Origin: Planctomycetota bacterium
GTDB lineage: Bacteria > Planctomycetota > UBA1135 > UBA2386
Length of the DNA stretch: 64,000 bases
Direction of reading: 5' to 3'
Assembly: GCA_016716265.1 (NCBI GenBank)
Contig: JADJWQ010000004.1
Location: forward strand, 62,001-126,000
Of this stretch, positions 55,765 to 64,000 are shown piece by piece. The position numbers and the translations under genes are program-made. Within the stretch, counting starts at the first letter, position 1. Each line of letters begins with the position of its first letter. Under the pieces are notes generated by a model, which saw only the letters and a list, made by a program, of their open reading frames with translations, did no database searches and had not been told where the DNA came from.

Positions 55765-57948
55765 TCAGACGATCCGCTCGACGTGGTCGACGCGGATCGT
55801 GCGCTCGCCCTCGGGGACGACGATCGAGCTCTCCTCGCCCGGGCGCGTGCCGAGCAGCGCGTGAGCCAGCGGCGCGCGGTAGTTGACGATGTCTTCCTCG
55901 ATACAGTCCCAGGGGCCGAGGATCCGCAGCGCGCCGGTCTCGCCGGTGTCGACGTAGGTGAAGCGCACCCGCGTGCCGGGCGCGACCATGCCCTCCGGGA
56001 TCTTCTGATCCTCGAGCAGCCGCGCGCGCTTCAGCTCGCGCGACATCTCCTCGGCGCGGCCGGTCAGGTTGCGTTGCTCCTCCATCGCGGCCTCCCACTC
56101 GGCGTTCTCCGACAGGTCGCCGTACGACGCCGCCGCGTGGATCGCCTTCGCGTTGAGCGGGATCTTCTCGTCGACCAGCACCCGGTGCGCCTCCTTGTGG
56201 CGCGCGAAGCCGGCGGTCGTCACGTAGATCACGCCGTCGTTCTCCCAGAACGGGCGCTCGGGCTTCTTGGTCAGGTCCGGGAAGCGGTCGGCGACCACGC
56301 GGAGGATCGCGTCCGTGACCTCCTGCGGGAACTCCTGGCCGCCGCGCTCGGCGATGCCGAGGAACGCGGCGACATCGGCGCGGGCGCCCGACTCGAGTGC
56401 GCGGCCGAGCAGCGACCGCCTGCCGACCAGCAGGCTCGTGACGCGCGAGCGGATGCGATTCAGGGCGGGCTCGCCCTTGCGCTCCTTCGCGATGATGCGC
56501 GCGAGGTGCATCACGACGCGGGCGACACCGACCAGGTCGGGTGCATCCTCACGCCCGTCGAACACGCCGTCGGCGTAGAGCTTCGCGAGCAGGTAGGTGA
56601 CGGTCGGGTGCTTGCGGGGGAACGGCGCGACCTGCGCCCAGGTCGGCGCCAGGCGATCCGCGACCTTCGCCTCCTGCAGGCGCTCGACGACGAGCTCGGC
56701 CTCTTCGGCCGGCACGCTGGTGATCTTCGCGAGGCACTGCTCCTCCCAGCCTGCGCCGAGGGCGTCGGGCAGCAGCTGGATCGCATGAGCACGGCTCTCG
56801 GCCGTGGCGAGCTGCGCGATCCGCTCCGGGTGGAACTCGCCGGTGTGGTCGACGACCAGCCGGCGCAGCTCCTCGGCGGCCGACACGCTGGTCGAGCGGC
56901 CGTGCTCCTCGAGGAACACGATGCCGTCGAGCAGGTGGGCGGGCGTGTCGCTGCTCGCCGCGACCGCGGCATCGATCCGCGCCTGCGCGAGGTCGAGGAA
57001 CGTCGCCTCACCGTGCTCGTGCAGCCCGCGCGCCAGATACTCGCGCGTCACCGCGATCACCTCGGGGATGTCGTGGCAATGGCCGAGGCGCTTCTCCGCT
57101 TCCTCGGCGAGCGACAGCGGCTGCTTGCGAAGCTCGAAGAGCGGTCGCTGCTTGGTGCCGGTGACCTCCAGCCAGGGGTCGTGCGAGGCGGCGGTCTTGG
57201 CCCGCTTCCACCACGCGTTCCAGCTCTTCTGCGGCACGACCGACGGGCACACCTCGCCCTTGAGCTGCGTGCTCGAGATCGAGCCGCGGAACACGCTCGC
57301 CGCCATGCGGATCAGCCGCGACGGGTCGTCCTGCGCGATGCGATCGAGCCCTGCAGGATCGAGCAGCCGCATCGCGCGGATGTCGTCGGGCGCCAGCGGG
57401 CGCAGCGTGTCGACGGCCTTCGCGAGCGGGAACTCGCGCTCGGCGCCATCGGCGAACTCGACGCGGAGCGTGCGCCCGTGCGGGTCGAGCTCGCGGACGA
57501 TTCCCTCGCCCCAGCCGGCGCGGTGGTTGACCACGTTGCCGGGCGTCATCCGGCGCGCGCGCTCGAACAGTGCGAAGGCGTCGGCGGTGGGCTTCTCCGC
57601 CGCGAGCCCGCTCAGCTCGCTCACCACCTCGAACCAGGGCTCACTGCCGCAGCGCTTGCGGACGATCTGCATCGTGTTGCGCACGAAGCTCTCGTTGTGC
57701 GCATCCTTGCGGATCAGCGTGATTGCCAGCTGCAGCGCGTCGTCGAGGCGATCGCGCTTCTCCAGCGTGTCGACCATCCGGGTGCCGAGGTCGAGCGCCG
57801 TGCCGTGCTGGTTGCGGTCGCAGAGCTCGGTGAGCGTCTGGCAGTAGACCGCCACGTCGCCGGGGCTCTCGACGGCGCGGTCCCAGGCGTCTTGGAGACC
57901 GTCGAGATCGCGGCTGCGGACCAGCGTGAGGTAGTCGTGCTCTGTCAA
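55765..57948 (-). CDS. long GreA/GreB-type protein
   Basis: The 727-residue protein ends in a Gre-factor domain: coiled-coil-like 'AAMEEQRNLTGRAEEMSREL' and the FKBP-like C-terminus with 'VRFTYVDTGETGALRILGPW' and 'YRAPLAHALLGTRPGEE'. Gre factors rescue stalled RNA polymerase by stimulating transcript cleavage. The first 560 residues are helical repeats of unknown role. Similar large Gre fusions occur in Chlamydiae and planctomycetes, from memory. Whether the acidic tip residues of the Gre coiled coil are kept was not established. Confidence 0.8.
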   Translation of the reverse strand: MTEHDYLTLVRSRDLDGLQDAWDRAVESPGDVAVYCQTLTELCDRNQHGTALDLGTRMVDTLEKRDRLDDALQLAITLIRKDAHNESFVRNTMQIVRKRCGSEPWFEVVSELSGLAAEKPTADAFALFERARRMTPGNVVNHRAGWGEGIVRELDPHGRTLRVEFADGAEREFPLAKAVDTLRPLAPDDIRAMRLLDPAGLDRIAQDDPSRLIRMAASVFRGSISSTQLKGEVCPSVVPQKSWNAWWKRAKTAASHDPWLEVTGTKQRPLFELRKQPLSLAEEAEKRLGHCHDIPEVIAVTREYLARGLHEHGEATFLDLAQARIDAAVAASSDTPAHLLDGIVFLEEHGRSTSVSAAEELRRLVVDHTGEFHPERIAQLATAESRAHAIQLLPDALGAGWEEQCLAKITSVPAEEAELVVERLQEAKVADRLAPTWAQVAPFPRKHPTVTYLLAKLYADGVFDGREDAPDLVGVARVVMHLARIIAKERKGEPALNRIRSRVTSLLVGRRSLLGRALESGARADVAAFLGIAERGGQEFPQEVTDAILRVVADRFPDLTKKPERPFWENDGVIYVTTAGFARHKEAHRVLVDEKIPLNAKAIHAAASYGDLSENAEWEAAMEEQRNLTGRAEEMSRELKRARLLEDQKIPEGMVAPGTRVRFTYVDTGETGALRILGPWDCIEEDIVNYRAPLAHALLGTRPGEESSIVVPEGERTIRVDHVERIV

Positions 57949-58075
57949 GACCGTTGCGGTGCGCTCCAGGCAGGAAACTCGGGTCGCGCAACTTACCGCC
58001 CTGGTGGAGCGGGTGCAAAGGCCCGGACGATCTCACGCGCGGCGCCGGCGCACCGGCGCGCCACCGCGGCCCGGA

Positions 58076-58681
58076 TCAGTCCGCGAGCCGACCGACCATC
58101 GTGTGCATGTTCCGCAGCGCGGAGCTCTCGTCGTACGCGTCGAACGGCAGCTCCTCGAGCAACTCCTCGACCGTCGCGACGAGACACACGTAGAACTCGA
58201 CGCCGTACTGACGCCGGAACGCGCGGATCTTGGCGAGCTGCGGATCGCCCACCGCGTCGCAGGTCTCGATCACGACCGACTTTCCTTCGCGACCGCGGCC
58301 GCGCACGACCATCGTCGGCGCGTAGGCGGCGAGGCTGCCGTCGTCGAGCGTGATCTCGAAGTGGCGCGGGCGGTGGCTGTGGGTGACGCCGAGCTGCGTC
58401 AGGTGGTCGCAGACGTCGCGCTCGAGAGCGGTGAGCAACGGCCGGCCGCCGCAGTGGCCGAACACCTGCGGGCGCGTGCTCCGGGCCGGAGATGCCTGCA
58501 CACCCTGCCGGGACGCGGGGACACCCGTTCGCGATCCGGAGCGCGTGCGGCGGGTGCCGCTGCCGTCCGCGGTCGCTGCGCCGGAACTCGCCGCGCCGCC
58601 CCGCGAGCGGGTACGGCCCTTGTCGGAGCTGCGGGAGACGGGTGCCTTCTTGGGGGACTTGGTGGGCATGTTGCCTGCCAT
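58076..58681 (-). CDS. hypothetical basic protein
   Basis: The 201-residue product has a Lys/Arg/Ser-rich N-terminal 90 residues, probably disordered and nucleic-acid binding, and a compact C-terminal domain from about residue 100 (LLTALERDVCDHLTQLGVTH). The strands 'RHFEITLDDGSLAAYAPTMV' and 'KSVVIETCD' followed by 'KIRAFRRQYG' resemble a restriction-endonuclease-like fold, but a full PD-(D/E)xK set is not evident. ATG 58681 begins 'MAGNMPTKSPKK'; ATG 58669 is an alternative. Confidence 0.55.
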   Translation of the reverse strand: MAGNMPTKSPKKAPVSRSSDKGRTRSRGGAASSGAATADGSGTRRTRSGSRTGVPASRQGVQASPARSTRPQVFGHCGGRPLLTALERDVCDHLTQLGVTHSHRPRHFEITLDDGSLAAYAPTMVVRGRGREGKSVVIETCDAVGDPQLAKIRAFRRQYGVEFYVCLVATVEELLEELPFDAYDESSALRNMHTMVGRLAD

Positions 58682-58922
58682 GGGGTCGTCGGGAGGGGTG
58701 CGGCGCGGCTCGCGCCGGCGCCCCCGAGGGGTCCGTCGCCGGCCCGGCGGCTCCCGGAGAGGTTGCGAGACCGCTGCGGAGTCCTGCCCGGGGGGCGTGC
58801 GATCCGGGAAACTTATCGAACCGGGGGCGACCCGGGAACCCCGTCGGAATCCCTGAGCGCCCTCGCAGATGGTCACGCGACGGCGGACCTCGCAGCGGGG
58901 TCCCCGCCGTCGCTGCGCTGCA

Positions 58923-60740
58923 TCACTGCAGCGTGATCGTCATCCCGTTGCTGGTCGCCAGGCTGCCCGGTGCCGGCGGGACGAACGTCACCCACTGCAG
59001 CTGGACCTGCACACCGACGAGCTGCGGGTCGTTGGCGAGCGTCAGCGGTAGACGCGCGACGCCGTTCGCGCCGGCGACGATCGCCGACGACGCGACCGAC
59101 GGCAGTGCGATCAGCAGGTTACAGCCGGCCGGGGCGACCGTCGGCGGTAGCGGCGTGCTGGTCTGGCCGACGCCGAAAATGGCGTAGCTGAACGAGCCGG
59201 GCGGGACGCGCTCGACGGCGAGCGCGAAGCTGCCACCGACGACCGGACGGCCGCCATAGGCGCCGCACACCGGTGCGAGCTTCGTGATCGGGTGGCTGCA
59301 GCCCTGGCCGTACGGCACGTAGCCGGTGGGGAACGGTCCGGGCATGAAGCCGTCGTCGAACGCCGTCCAGTCCTTGATGAACGGACCGAAGGTCGTGTTC
59401 CAGACGTGGCCGCCGGCGCGCGCCCAGGTCCACGTCTCGCGCGCCTCGCCGGTCTCGACGACGCCGTTGCTGTTCAGGTCCTCCATCGCGAACACGTGCT
59501 TGTTCGCAGGTGCGGTGGCACCCCAGCAGACGTGGAGGCCACCGTCGACGGCCTTCATGGAGAACACGCGGTCGTTGAGGTCGGAGACCGGCGAGCCGCC
59601 GATCGTGTAGCTGAGCGGCTGCACGCCCGCGACGGGCTGGCCGGAGAAGTTCGCGAACAGCGAGATCTCACCGTTGTCGATGCGGTAGTCGCCGTCCGCG
59701 TCGGCCCACTTGTAGAACAGGCCGTGGATGGCGACCCCACCCGGATTGGTGAAGATGAAGCCCGAGTTGTAGCCAGCGCCGAAGAAGTACTCGCGCGGGC
59801 CGAAGCCGCTCGGCTTCGCCGCCGCGAAGAACTCGACGAGCCCGACCGGCTTGGTCCCGGCGGTGCTGCTGGCCACACCGTCCCACTGCGGAAATGCGCC
59901 GTTGACGTCGAAGTCCGGGTAGGTCGGGACGTCGTTGATCTGCGACGGGTTGAAGAACACCGACGCGGTGGCGACGCCATTGTTGTCGGTGAACGCGTAC
60001 CAGGCGAACTGGTCGGGGGAGTTGGCGGTGGTGACGGTCGTCGAGCCGCGGCTGTAGGCGATCACCGTGCCGTTGTCGAGCGTGTGGACCTGCTCCCACA
60101 GGTGGCTGACGAGCGCAGTGGTCCCGGTGCCGGCGCGGTTCGGCACCGACAGATTGGAGCCGGCCCCGACGAACACCGTCTGCTCGCCGGCGTCCATCGC
60201 GTCGCCGTCACCGTTGAGGTCGACGAGGCGGTGGATGCCGCGGCCGAACGGGGACGCGCTGTCGTCCTGCGCGACGTAGACGATCGTCTGCGGATTGGCG
60301 GCCGACTGGTTGCGCCAGGCGGTGATGCCGTCCGGCGAGAACCCGCTCTGGAAGTCGAAGAACAGCGTCACCTCGCTCGGGTCGAGGACGCCGTTGTTGT
60401 TCGTGTCCACGCCGCGGGTGATGTGGCCCTCGGACGAATCCGCGATGTAGAACGCGTAGCTCGCGCCCTCGCGCACCCACTTCATGTCCGAGATGTACGA
60501 GACGGCGCCCGCAGTCACGTACGACGTGCGCAGGAACGCGAAGGTCTCCTCGGTCCCCTCGCTGAGCATGCCGTCGCCGTTGAGATCGCGCTGCCGCGAG
60601 ATCGGATACGAGTTGCCGGTGGGACCGGATGGGCCACCACTGTCGGCGAAGCCACACAGGATCATGTAGTCCTGGCTGGCGAGATCCGGACCGAGCAGAG
60701 CGCCGCCGAGCGCGGCGCAGACGAGGATGGAGTGCTTCAT
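58923..60740 (-). CDS. exported protein with EF-hand-like loops
   Basis: The 605-residue product has a signal peptide (MKHSILVCAALGGALLGPDL, cut near residue 22). At least five Asp-rich loops resemble calcium-binding EF-hand or dockerin-type repeats: 'DLNGDGMLSEG' (52-62), 'DTNNNGVLDPSE' (112-123), 'DLNGDGDAMDAGE' (174-186), and later 'DADGDYRIDNGE' and 'DLNSNGVVETGE'. The spacing suggests one loop per repeated structural unit. The C-terminus is a beta-rich domain of the type seen in other exported proteins of this genome (VQVQLQWVTFVPPAPGSLAT). Calcium may stabilise the protein outside the cell. Confidence 0.75.
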   Translation of the reverse strand: MKHSILVCAALGGALLGPDLASQDYMILCGFADSGGPSGPTGNSYPISRQRDLNGDGMLSEGTEETFAFLRTSYVTAGAVSYISDMKWVREGASYAFYIADSSEGHITRGVDTNNNGVLDPSEVTLFFDFQSGFSPDGITAWRNQSAANPQTIVYVAQDDSASPFGRGIHRLVDLNGDGDAMDAGEQTVFVGAGSNLSVPNRAGTGTTALVSHLWEQVHTLDNGTVIAYSRGSTTVTTANSPDQFAWYAFTDNNGVATASVFFNPSQINDVPTYPDFDVNGAFPQWDGVASSTAGTKPVGLVEFFAAAKPSGFGPREYFFGAGYNSGFIFTNPGGVAIHGLFYKWADADGDYRIDNGEISLFANFSGQPVAGVQPLSYTIGGSPVSDLNDRVFSMKAVDGGLHVCWGATAPANKHVFAMEDLNSNGVVETGEARETWTWARAGGHVWNTTFGPFIKDWTAFDDGFMPGPFPTGYVPYGQGCSHPITKLAPVCGAYGGRPVVGGSFALAVERVPPGSFSYAIFGVGQTSTPLPPTVAPAGCNLLIALPSVASSAIVAGANGVARLPLTLANDPQLVGVQVQLQWVTFVPPAPGSLATSNGMTITLQ

Positions 60741-60976
60741 CGATAGCGGAGGGATGGGCTGCGCGGGGAGCGCCCGCGGATCGGACGCCCATGGTCGCGC
60801 GACGGGAACGCGACAGGGTAGCTCCGCGCCGGATTTCTCACAGCCCGACGCGCGCTCCCCCGGCATGATTGCGAGCATCCGCAACTGTCCTCCGCTGCGC
60901 CGTCCCATCTTGCGTCCCGCGGCGGGACCCGGAGCCTCGACAGCTCGCGCGGATCGCTGGATCATCGTGGCCCGCG

Positions 60977-63115
60977 ATGACTTCGAATCGGCACACCCGC
61001 GGCCGGCCGATCGGCCTCCTCGCGCTGCTGGCGCTCGCCGCGTGCGGCGGCGGCGGCGCGCCGATCGACCAGCGCATCGGCGAGGGCCGCATCGTCGCTC
61101 AGGTCGGCCCCGGTGGCCGCGTGCTGCGCGGTGACGGCGGCACCGAGCTCGAGGGCTTCGTGCTCGACATCCCGCCTGGCGCGCTCGACCGGCTGGTCGA
61201 GGTTCGCGTCGAGCCGGGCCGCGACATCGACGTGCCGGCCACGACCGCGCAGACGCCGGCCTTCGCGTTGTCGCTCAGGCCCGATCCCGGCGTGCTGCGC
61301 GTTCCGGCGCGGCTGCAGGTGTCGTTCGATCTGCCGGTGTTCCGCAGCCCGGAGGACCTCGTCGTCGTGTCGCGGCTGCCCGTGGATCGGCCGAGCGCGA
61401 TCAGCTCGGTGGCGAGCGCCGATCGCTGGACGGTCGCCGCGGATGCCGGCGACTACGATCGCCAGTCGCGCTCGTTCGCCGCCGACGTCGGCTCGCTCAG
61501 CGATCTGCAGGTCCGCATCCTCGATCGACCGCGGCTCGCGACCGACTCGATCCGTCTCGTCCAGCTCGGCTACGAGAGCTTGTCGCGGCTGACCGACGCG
61601 TCGCTCATCGAGGCCGATCTGCTGTTCGCGGAGGCCCAGCAGGCCGATCCGTTCGCGCCCGCGGCGAACCTGTTCCGGGCGGTGTCGCGGGTGATGGTCG
61701 CGCTGAACGATCGCCGCGACGACAGCGCGGAGCTCGACAGCGTCGGTGAGATCCTGCAGCGCGCCGGCTTCGACGTGCAGAGCCGGTCGCTCGCGGCGCG
61801 GCTGCGGAGCGGCGTGTGGCCGTCGCAGGTCGAGGTGCCGGCCGACGCGCCCGACGACGTCGAGATCCTCGCGTTCCTGCGCACCCGGCTGATCCCTGCG
61901 CTCGAGCTGGCGCTCGCCGACCTCGACCGCGTGCCGACCACCGCGCAGCTGATCCTGGTGCTGCCGCCGCTCGTCACGGCGCTGCCCGGCGACCGCGAGC
62001 TCGACGCCGCGGACGTGCTGTTCCTGCGCACGTTGCTCGCCGCGGCGATCGCGACGATCGAGCTCGCCAGCGACCTCGACCTCGGCGTCGACGGCTTCGA
62101 GCTGACCCGCCGGGGCGCGCCGCGAACGTCGCTGCAGGCGCGGCTCGACGTCGAGCCGGACTTCGGTCGGCTGCGCTCCGCGCCGGACGCCCGCACGCTC
62201 GAAGCGGTGCGCGCGGCGCTGTTCGCGTGGATCGAGACCTTCGAGTCGGTCGCGGCCGAGGACGACCCGCAGGGCAACGACCTGCTCGTGCTGCCGAGCT
62301 CGTTCGACGCCGAGCGCTTCGACCTGTGGCGCGCGAACCTGCAGGGTCTCGAGACCGCGCTCGGCGACGGCACCGCGGTGCGCTTCGTTCCCGAGTCCGA
62401 CGCCGGCAGCCTGCTCGTGCACCCGCGACCTGCGCTCGAGAACGGGCGCGTCGATCCGCGTGCGCTGCTGCCGGCGCTGTTCCGGTTCGTGCCGCTGGCC
62501 GGGACGCTGCCCGACCCGACCGCGGGTGGGCTGTTCCCCGAGCTCGATCAGGCGCGCGCGACGCAGCTGCTCGGCCTGTTCGACCGCCACACGCCGCCGC
62601 GTGCGACGATCGTCGCCGACGGGCTGCTCGACGACTGGCCGGCGAGCGCCGAGGCGCTGCTGCCGGCCGACCCGGTCGGCGACGCCGGTGGGGACGGCGC
62701 GCTGCGCGCCGTCGACGTCGAGCGCGTGTTCTTCGCCGAGTCCGACGACGAGCTCGCGTTCCGGATCGACGTCGCCGACGGCCCGATCGCGTACCGCTCG
62801 TCGCAGGCGTCGATCTACCTGATCCGGATCCGCGAGGTCGGCGATTCGGGCTTCGAGCATCGCATCGACATCGAGCTGGTCCCGCGCCTCGAGGATGTCG
62901 AGGTGCGCGTCGGCCGCGACGGCACCGCGCGCACCGTGCGCGCCAGCGCGGCGGTCGGCGGAGGCGCGGTGGAGGTCGTGCTCGACCGCTTCCAGCTCCT
63001 CGACCCCGACGAGCCGGTGCTCGACCGCTCGGTCCACGTGCGTGCCGAGGCGATCGGCCTGCTCGGCCCGCAGCGCGCGAGCGACGCATCGCGGAGCTTC
63101 CTGGTCCGCTTCTGA
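60977..63115 (+). CDS. large lipoprotein with ZU5-like start
   Basis: The 712-residue product starts 'MTSNRHTRGRPIGLLALLAL' and has a clear lipobox 'LALAAC' (Cys about residue 23) followed by GGGG. An N-terminal domain has 'VGPGGRVLRGDGGTELEGFV' and 'LDIPPGALDRLVEVRVEPGR', like the IPAGAL region of the lipoprotein at 53860-55620. The rest is predominantly helical, with a C-terminal beta domain (VERVFFAESDDELAFRIDVA). No enzyme motif was recognised. The gene is divergent from the EF-hand-type gene and is followed by two genes on the same strand. Confidence 0.75.
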   Translation: MTSNRHTRGRPIGLLALLALAACGGGGAPIDQRIGEGRIVAQVGPGGRVLRGDGGTELEGFVLDIPPGALDRLVEVRVEPGRDIDVPATTAQTPAFALSLRPDPGVLRVPARLQVSFDLPVFRSPEDLVVVSRLPVDRPSAISSVASADRWTVAADAGDYDRQSRSFAADVGSLSDLQVRILDRPRLATDSIRLVQLGYESLSRLTDASLIEADLLFAEAQQADPFAPAANLFRAVSRVMVALNDRRDDSAELDSVGEILQRAGFDVQSRSLAARLRSGVWPSQVEVPADAPDDVEILAFLRTRLIPALELALADLDRVPTTAQLILVLPPLVTALPGDRELDAADVLFLRTLLAAAIATIELASDLDLGVDGFELTRRGAPRTSLQARLDVEPDFGRLRSAPDARTLEAVRAALFAWIETFESVAAEDDPQGNDLLVLPSSFDAERFDLWRANLQGLETALGDGTAVRFVPESDAGSLLVHPRPALENGRVDPRALLPALFRFVPLAGTLPDPTAGGLFPELDQARATQLLGLFDRHTPPRATIVADGLLDDWPASAEALLPADPVGDAGGDGALRAVDVERVFFAESDDELAFRIDVADGPIAYRSSQASIYLIRIREVGDSGFEHRIDIELVPRLEDVEVRVGRDGTARTVRASAAVGGGAVEVVLDRFQLLDPDEPVLDRSVHVRAEAIGLLGPQRASDASRSFLVRF

Positions 63116-63142
63116 CTTCGTTCGAGGTCCTGCGCCGACGCC

Positions 63143-63679
63143 GTGGCCGCGCTCCGCGATACCTGCTGGTGCCTCGCGTTCGCCGCGCTCGCGGTGACCC
63201 CGTGGTGGCTGCGGCCTGCCGACCCGGCTCTGCATGCGCGGCCCGAGGTCGCCGCGCGGCCGGCGCCGGTGTTGCGCGAGCTGACCGACCTGCGGGTGCC
63301 GGCGCGCGACGGCCTGCCCGCGTGGCGCGCGGCCACCGCGCAGCCCCGGCCGTGGGAGGGTCTCGGTGGCTTCGCGCTCGGCGGGACCCTCGACGCGCTC
63401 GAGCTGCGCGACGTGACCGTATCGCTCGGGACCGACGGCGTGGTGCTCGCTGCGGAGCGCGGCGTCGCGACCCGCGTCGCGCTCGAGCTCGCCGGCGTGC
63501 GCGGCCGCGGTCCCGCGGGCGAGCGCCTGCGTGCCGGCGACTGCGTGCTGCGTGGCGGAATCGCGAGCTTCACCGGCGCGGTCGCCTGGCTCGCGCCGGG
63601 CGATGGGGTGCCGGTCGACGTGCAGCTCGATCAGACGCTCCCGCTCGCGGAGCTCGCGGCGCGGCTGGCCAAGCCATGA
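63143..63679 (+). CDS. hypothetical envelope protein
   Basis: The 178-residue product starts at GTG 63143 and has a hydrophobic N-terminal segment (CLAFAALAVTPWWL) likely acting as membrane anchor or signal. The remainder is rich in short beta-type strands without known motifs. It overlaps the next gene by four bases (ATGA) and follows the large lipoprotein by 27 bases, so the three genes form an operon. Confidence 0.55.
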   Translation: MAALRDTCWCLAFAALAVTPWWLRPADPALHARPEVAARPAPVLRELTDLRVPARDGLPAWRAATAQPRPWEGLGGFALGGTLDALELRDVTVSLGTDGVVLAAERGVATRVALELAGVRGRGPAGERLRAGDCVLRGGIASFTGAVAWLAPGDGVPVDVQLDQTLPLAELAARLAKP

Positions 63680-64000
63680 GCGGGCGCTGGCTGCGCGACC
63701 GGCTCGCACCGGCGCTCGCGGGGCTCGCGGCCGCGGCGGCGCTGCTCGCGCTCGCCGGTGGCGGGGATCCACTCGCGGCGCTGCGCGCGCTCGACCACGG
63801 CGACCTGCTGCTCGGCGATGCGCGGCTGTTCTTCCTGCCCCAGGGCCGCGCGGTGCTCGCGAGCGCACCGGGCGCGCACCTGCACGTCGCGCAGAGCTAC
63901 CTGACGCCCGGCGCCGCGCTGGCGTTCGCGCCGCTCGCGGCGCTGCCGGACGGCGGGATCGCCGTCCTGTGGGTGGCGGTCGGGCTCGCGGTGGTCGCGC
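63676..64000 (+). CDS. membrane protein, start only (possible GT87-like)
   Basis: The frame runs off the window. The visible 108 residues begin with a hydrophobic segment (LAPALAGLAAAAALLALAGG), and 'SYLTPGAALAFAPLAALPDG' recalls the PxxALxFAPLAxLP motif of DUF2029/GT87-type mannosyltransferase membrane proteins. The ATG overlaps the upstream stop (ATGA). The identity is tentative because most of the gene is missing. Confidence 0.5.
   Translation, partial: MSGRWLRDRLAPALAGLAAAAALLALAGGGDPLAALRALDHGDLLLGDARLFFLPQGRAVLASAPGAHLHVAQSYLTPGAALAFAPLAALPDGGIAVLWVAVGLAVVA

Noticed and set aside
53218..58353. 1,711-codon plus-strand open frame
   Set aside because: It is antisense to four well-supported genes, has Arg/Gln/His-rich composition and no domain; it is a product of high-GC codon bias.
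60962..63868. 968-codon minus-strand open frame
   Set aside because: It shadows the large lipoprotein gene, lacks any motif and has the same biased composition.

Overview
The window is high-GC bacterial DNA with the gene repertoire of a planctomycete-like organism. The main pointers are Ser/Thr kinases fused to formylglycine-generating-enzyme (FGE)-like domains next to an ECF sigma factor, a long GreA/GreB-fused protein, a Cys-type sulfatase, a POT-family oligopeptide transporter, and exported proteins ending in a repeated Gly/Cys-rich domain. The taxon is inferred from gene content; no rRNA, tRNA or CRISPR was recognised.

The left part (about 0.5-42.2 kb) is an accessory region full of mobile elements and broken genes. 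An RHS-repeat toxin gene (538-7662) is interrupted by an ISKra4-type element and carries a stop codon and several single-base frameshifts. It is followed by an IS1182-type transposase and an orphan JAB/MPN-like tip domain. Then come small orphan membrane proteins, a Cys-rich toxin-like protein, an N-terminally short tyrosine recombinase, and dispersed repeat blocks that recur beside these orphan genes. Two large paralogous exported proteins (16.9-19.1 and 20.6-22.9 kb) flank a decayed VOC-fold gene. A three-gene unit (23.2-29.2 kb) encodes two kinase/FGE-like fusions and an ECF sigma factor. After it lie an integrase-type IS, a DUF4160/DUF2442 pair, a second ISKra4-like element, and a nested stack: an IS66 transposase split by a complete 3.5-kb IS21-type element, a 225-bp MITE-like element and a truncated IS. 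A sulfatase gene sits between IS remnants.

The right part (42.3-64 kb) is compact and its genes are intact. It holds an array of one BamE-like lipoprotein and three paralogous lipoproteins; a SAM methyltransferase and a thioredoxin-domain protein that each carry an in-frame TGA where relatives have a cysteine; a diiron-type protein between those two; a POT transporter; an ABC exporter pair; a TPR protein and an alpha/beta hydrolase; a lipoprotein with a degenerate hydrolase domain; the GreA/B fusion; an EF-hand-like exported protein; and a large lipoprotein beginning a short operon that runs off the window.

The strongest unusual signal is the pair of candidate selenoproteins (methyltransferase Sec205, thioredoxin-like Sec248). 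Both TGAs are followed by a hairpin with a GGUC apical loop, and reading through each TGA restores the C-terminal part of a recognisable family. The second theme is a graveyard of polymorphic-toxin parts and candidate partner proteins separated by shared repeat blocks. Lesions are confined to the accessory half, which argues for real decay rather than uniform sequencing error.
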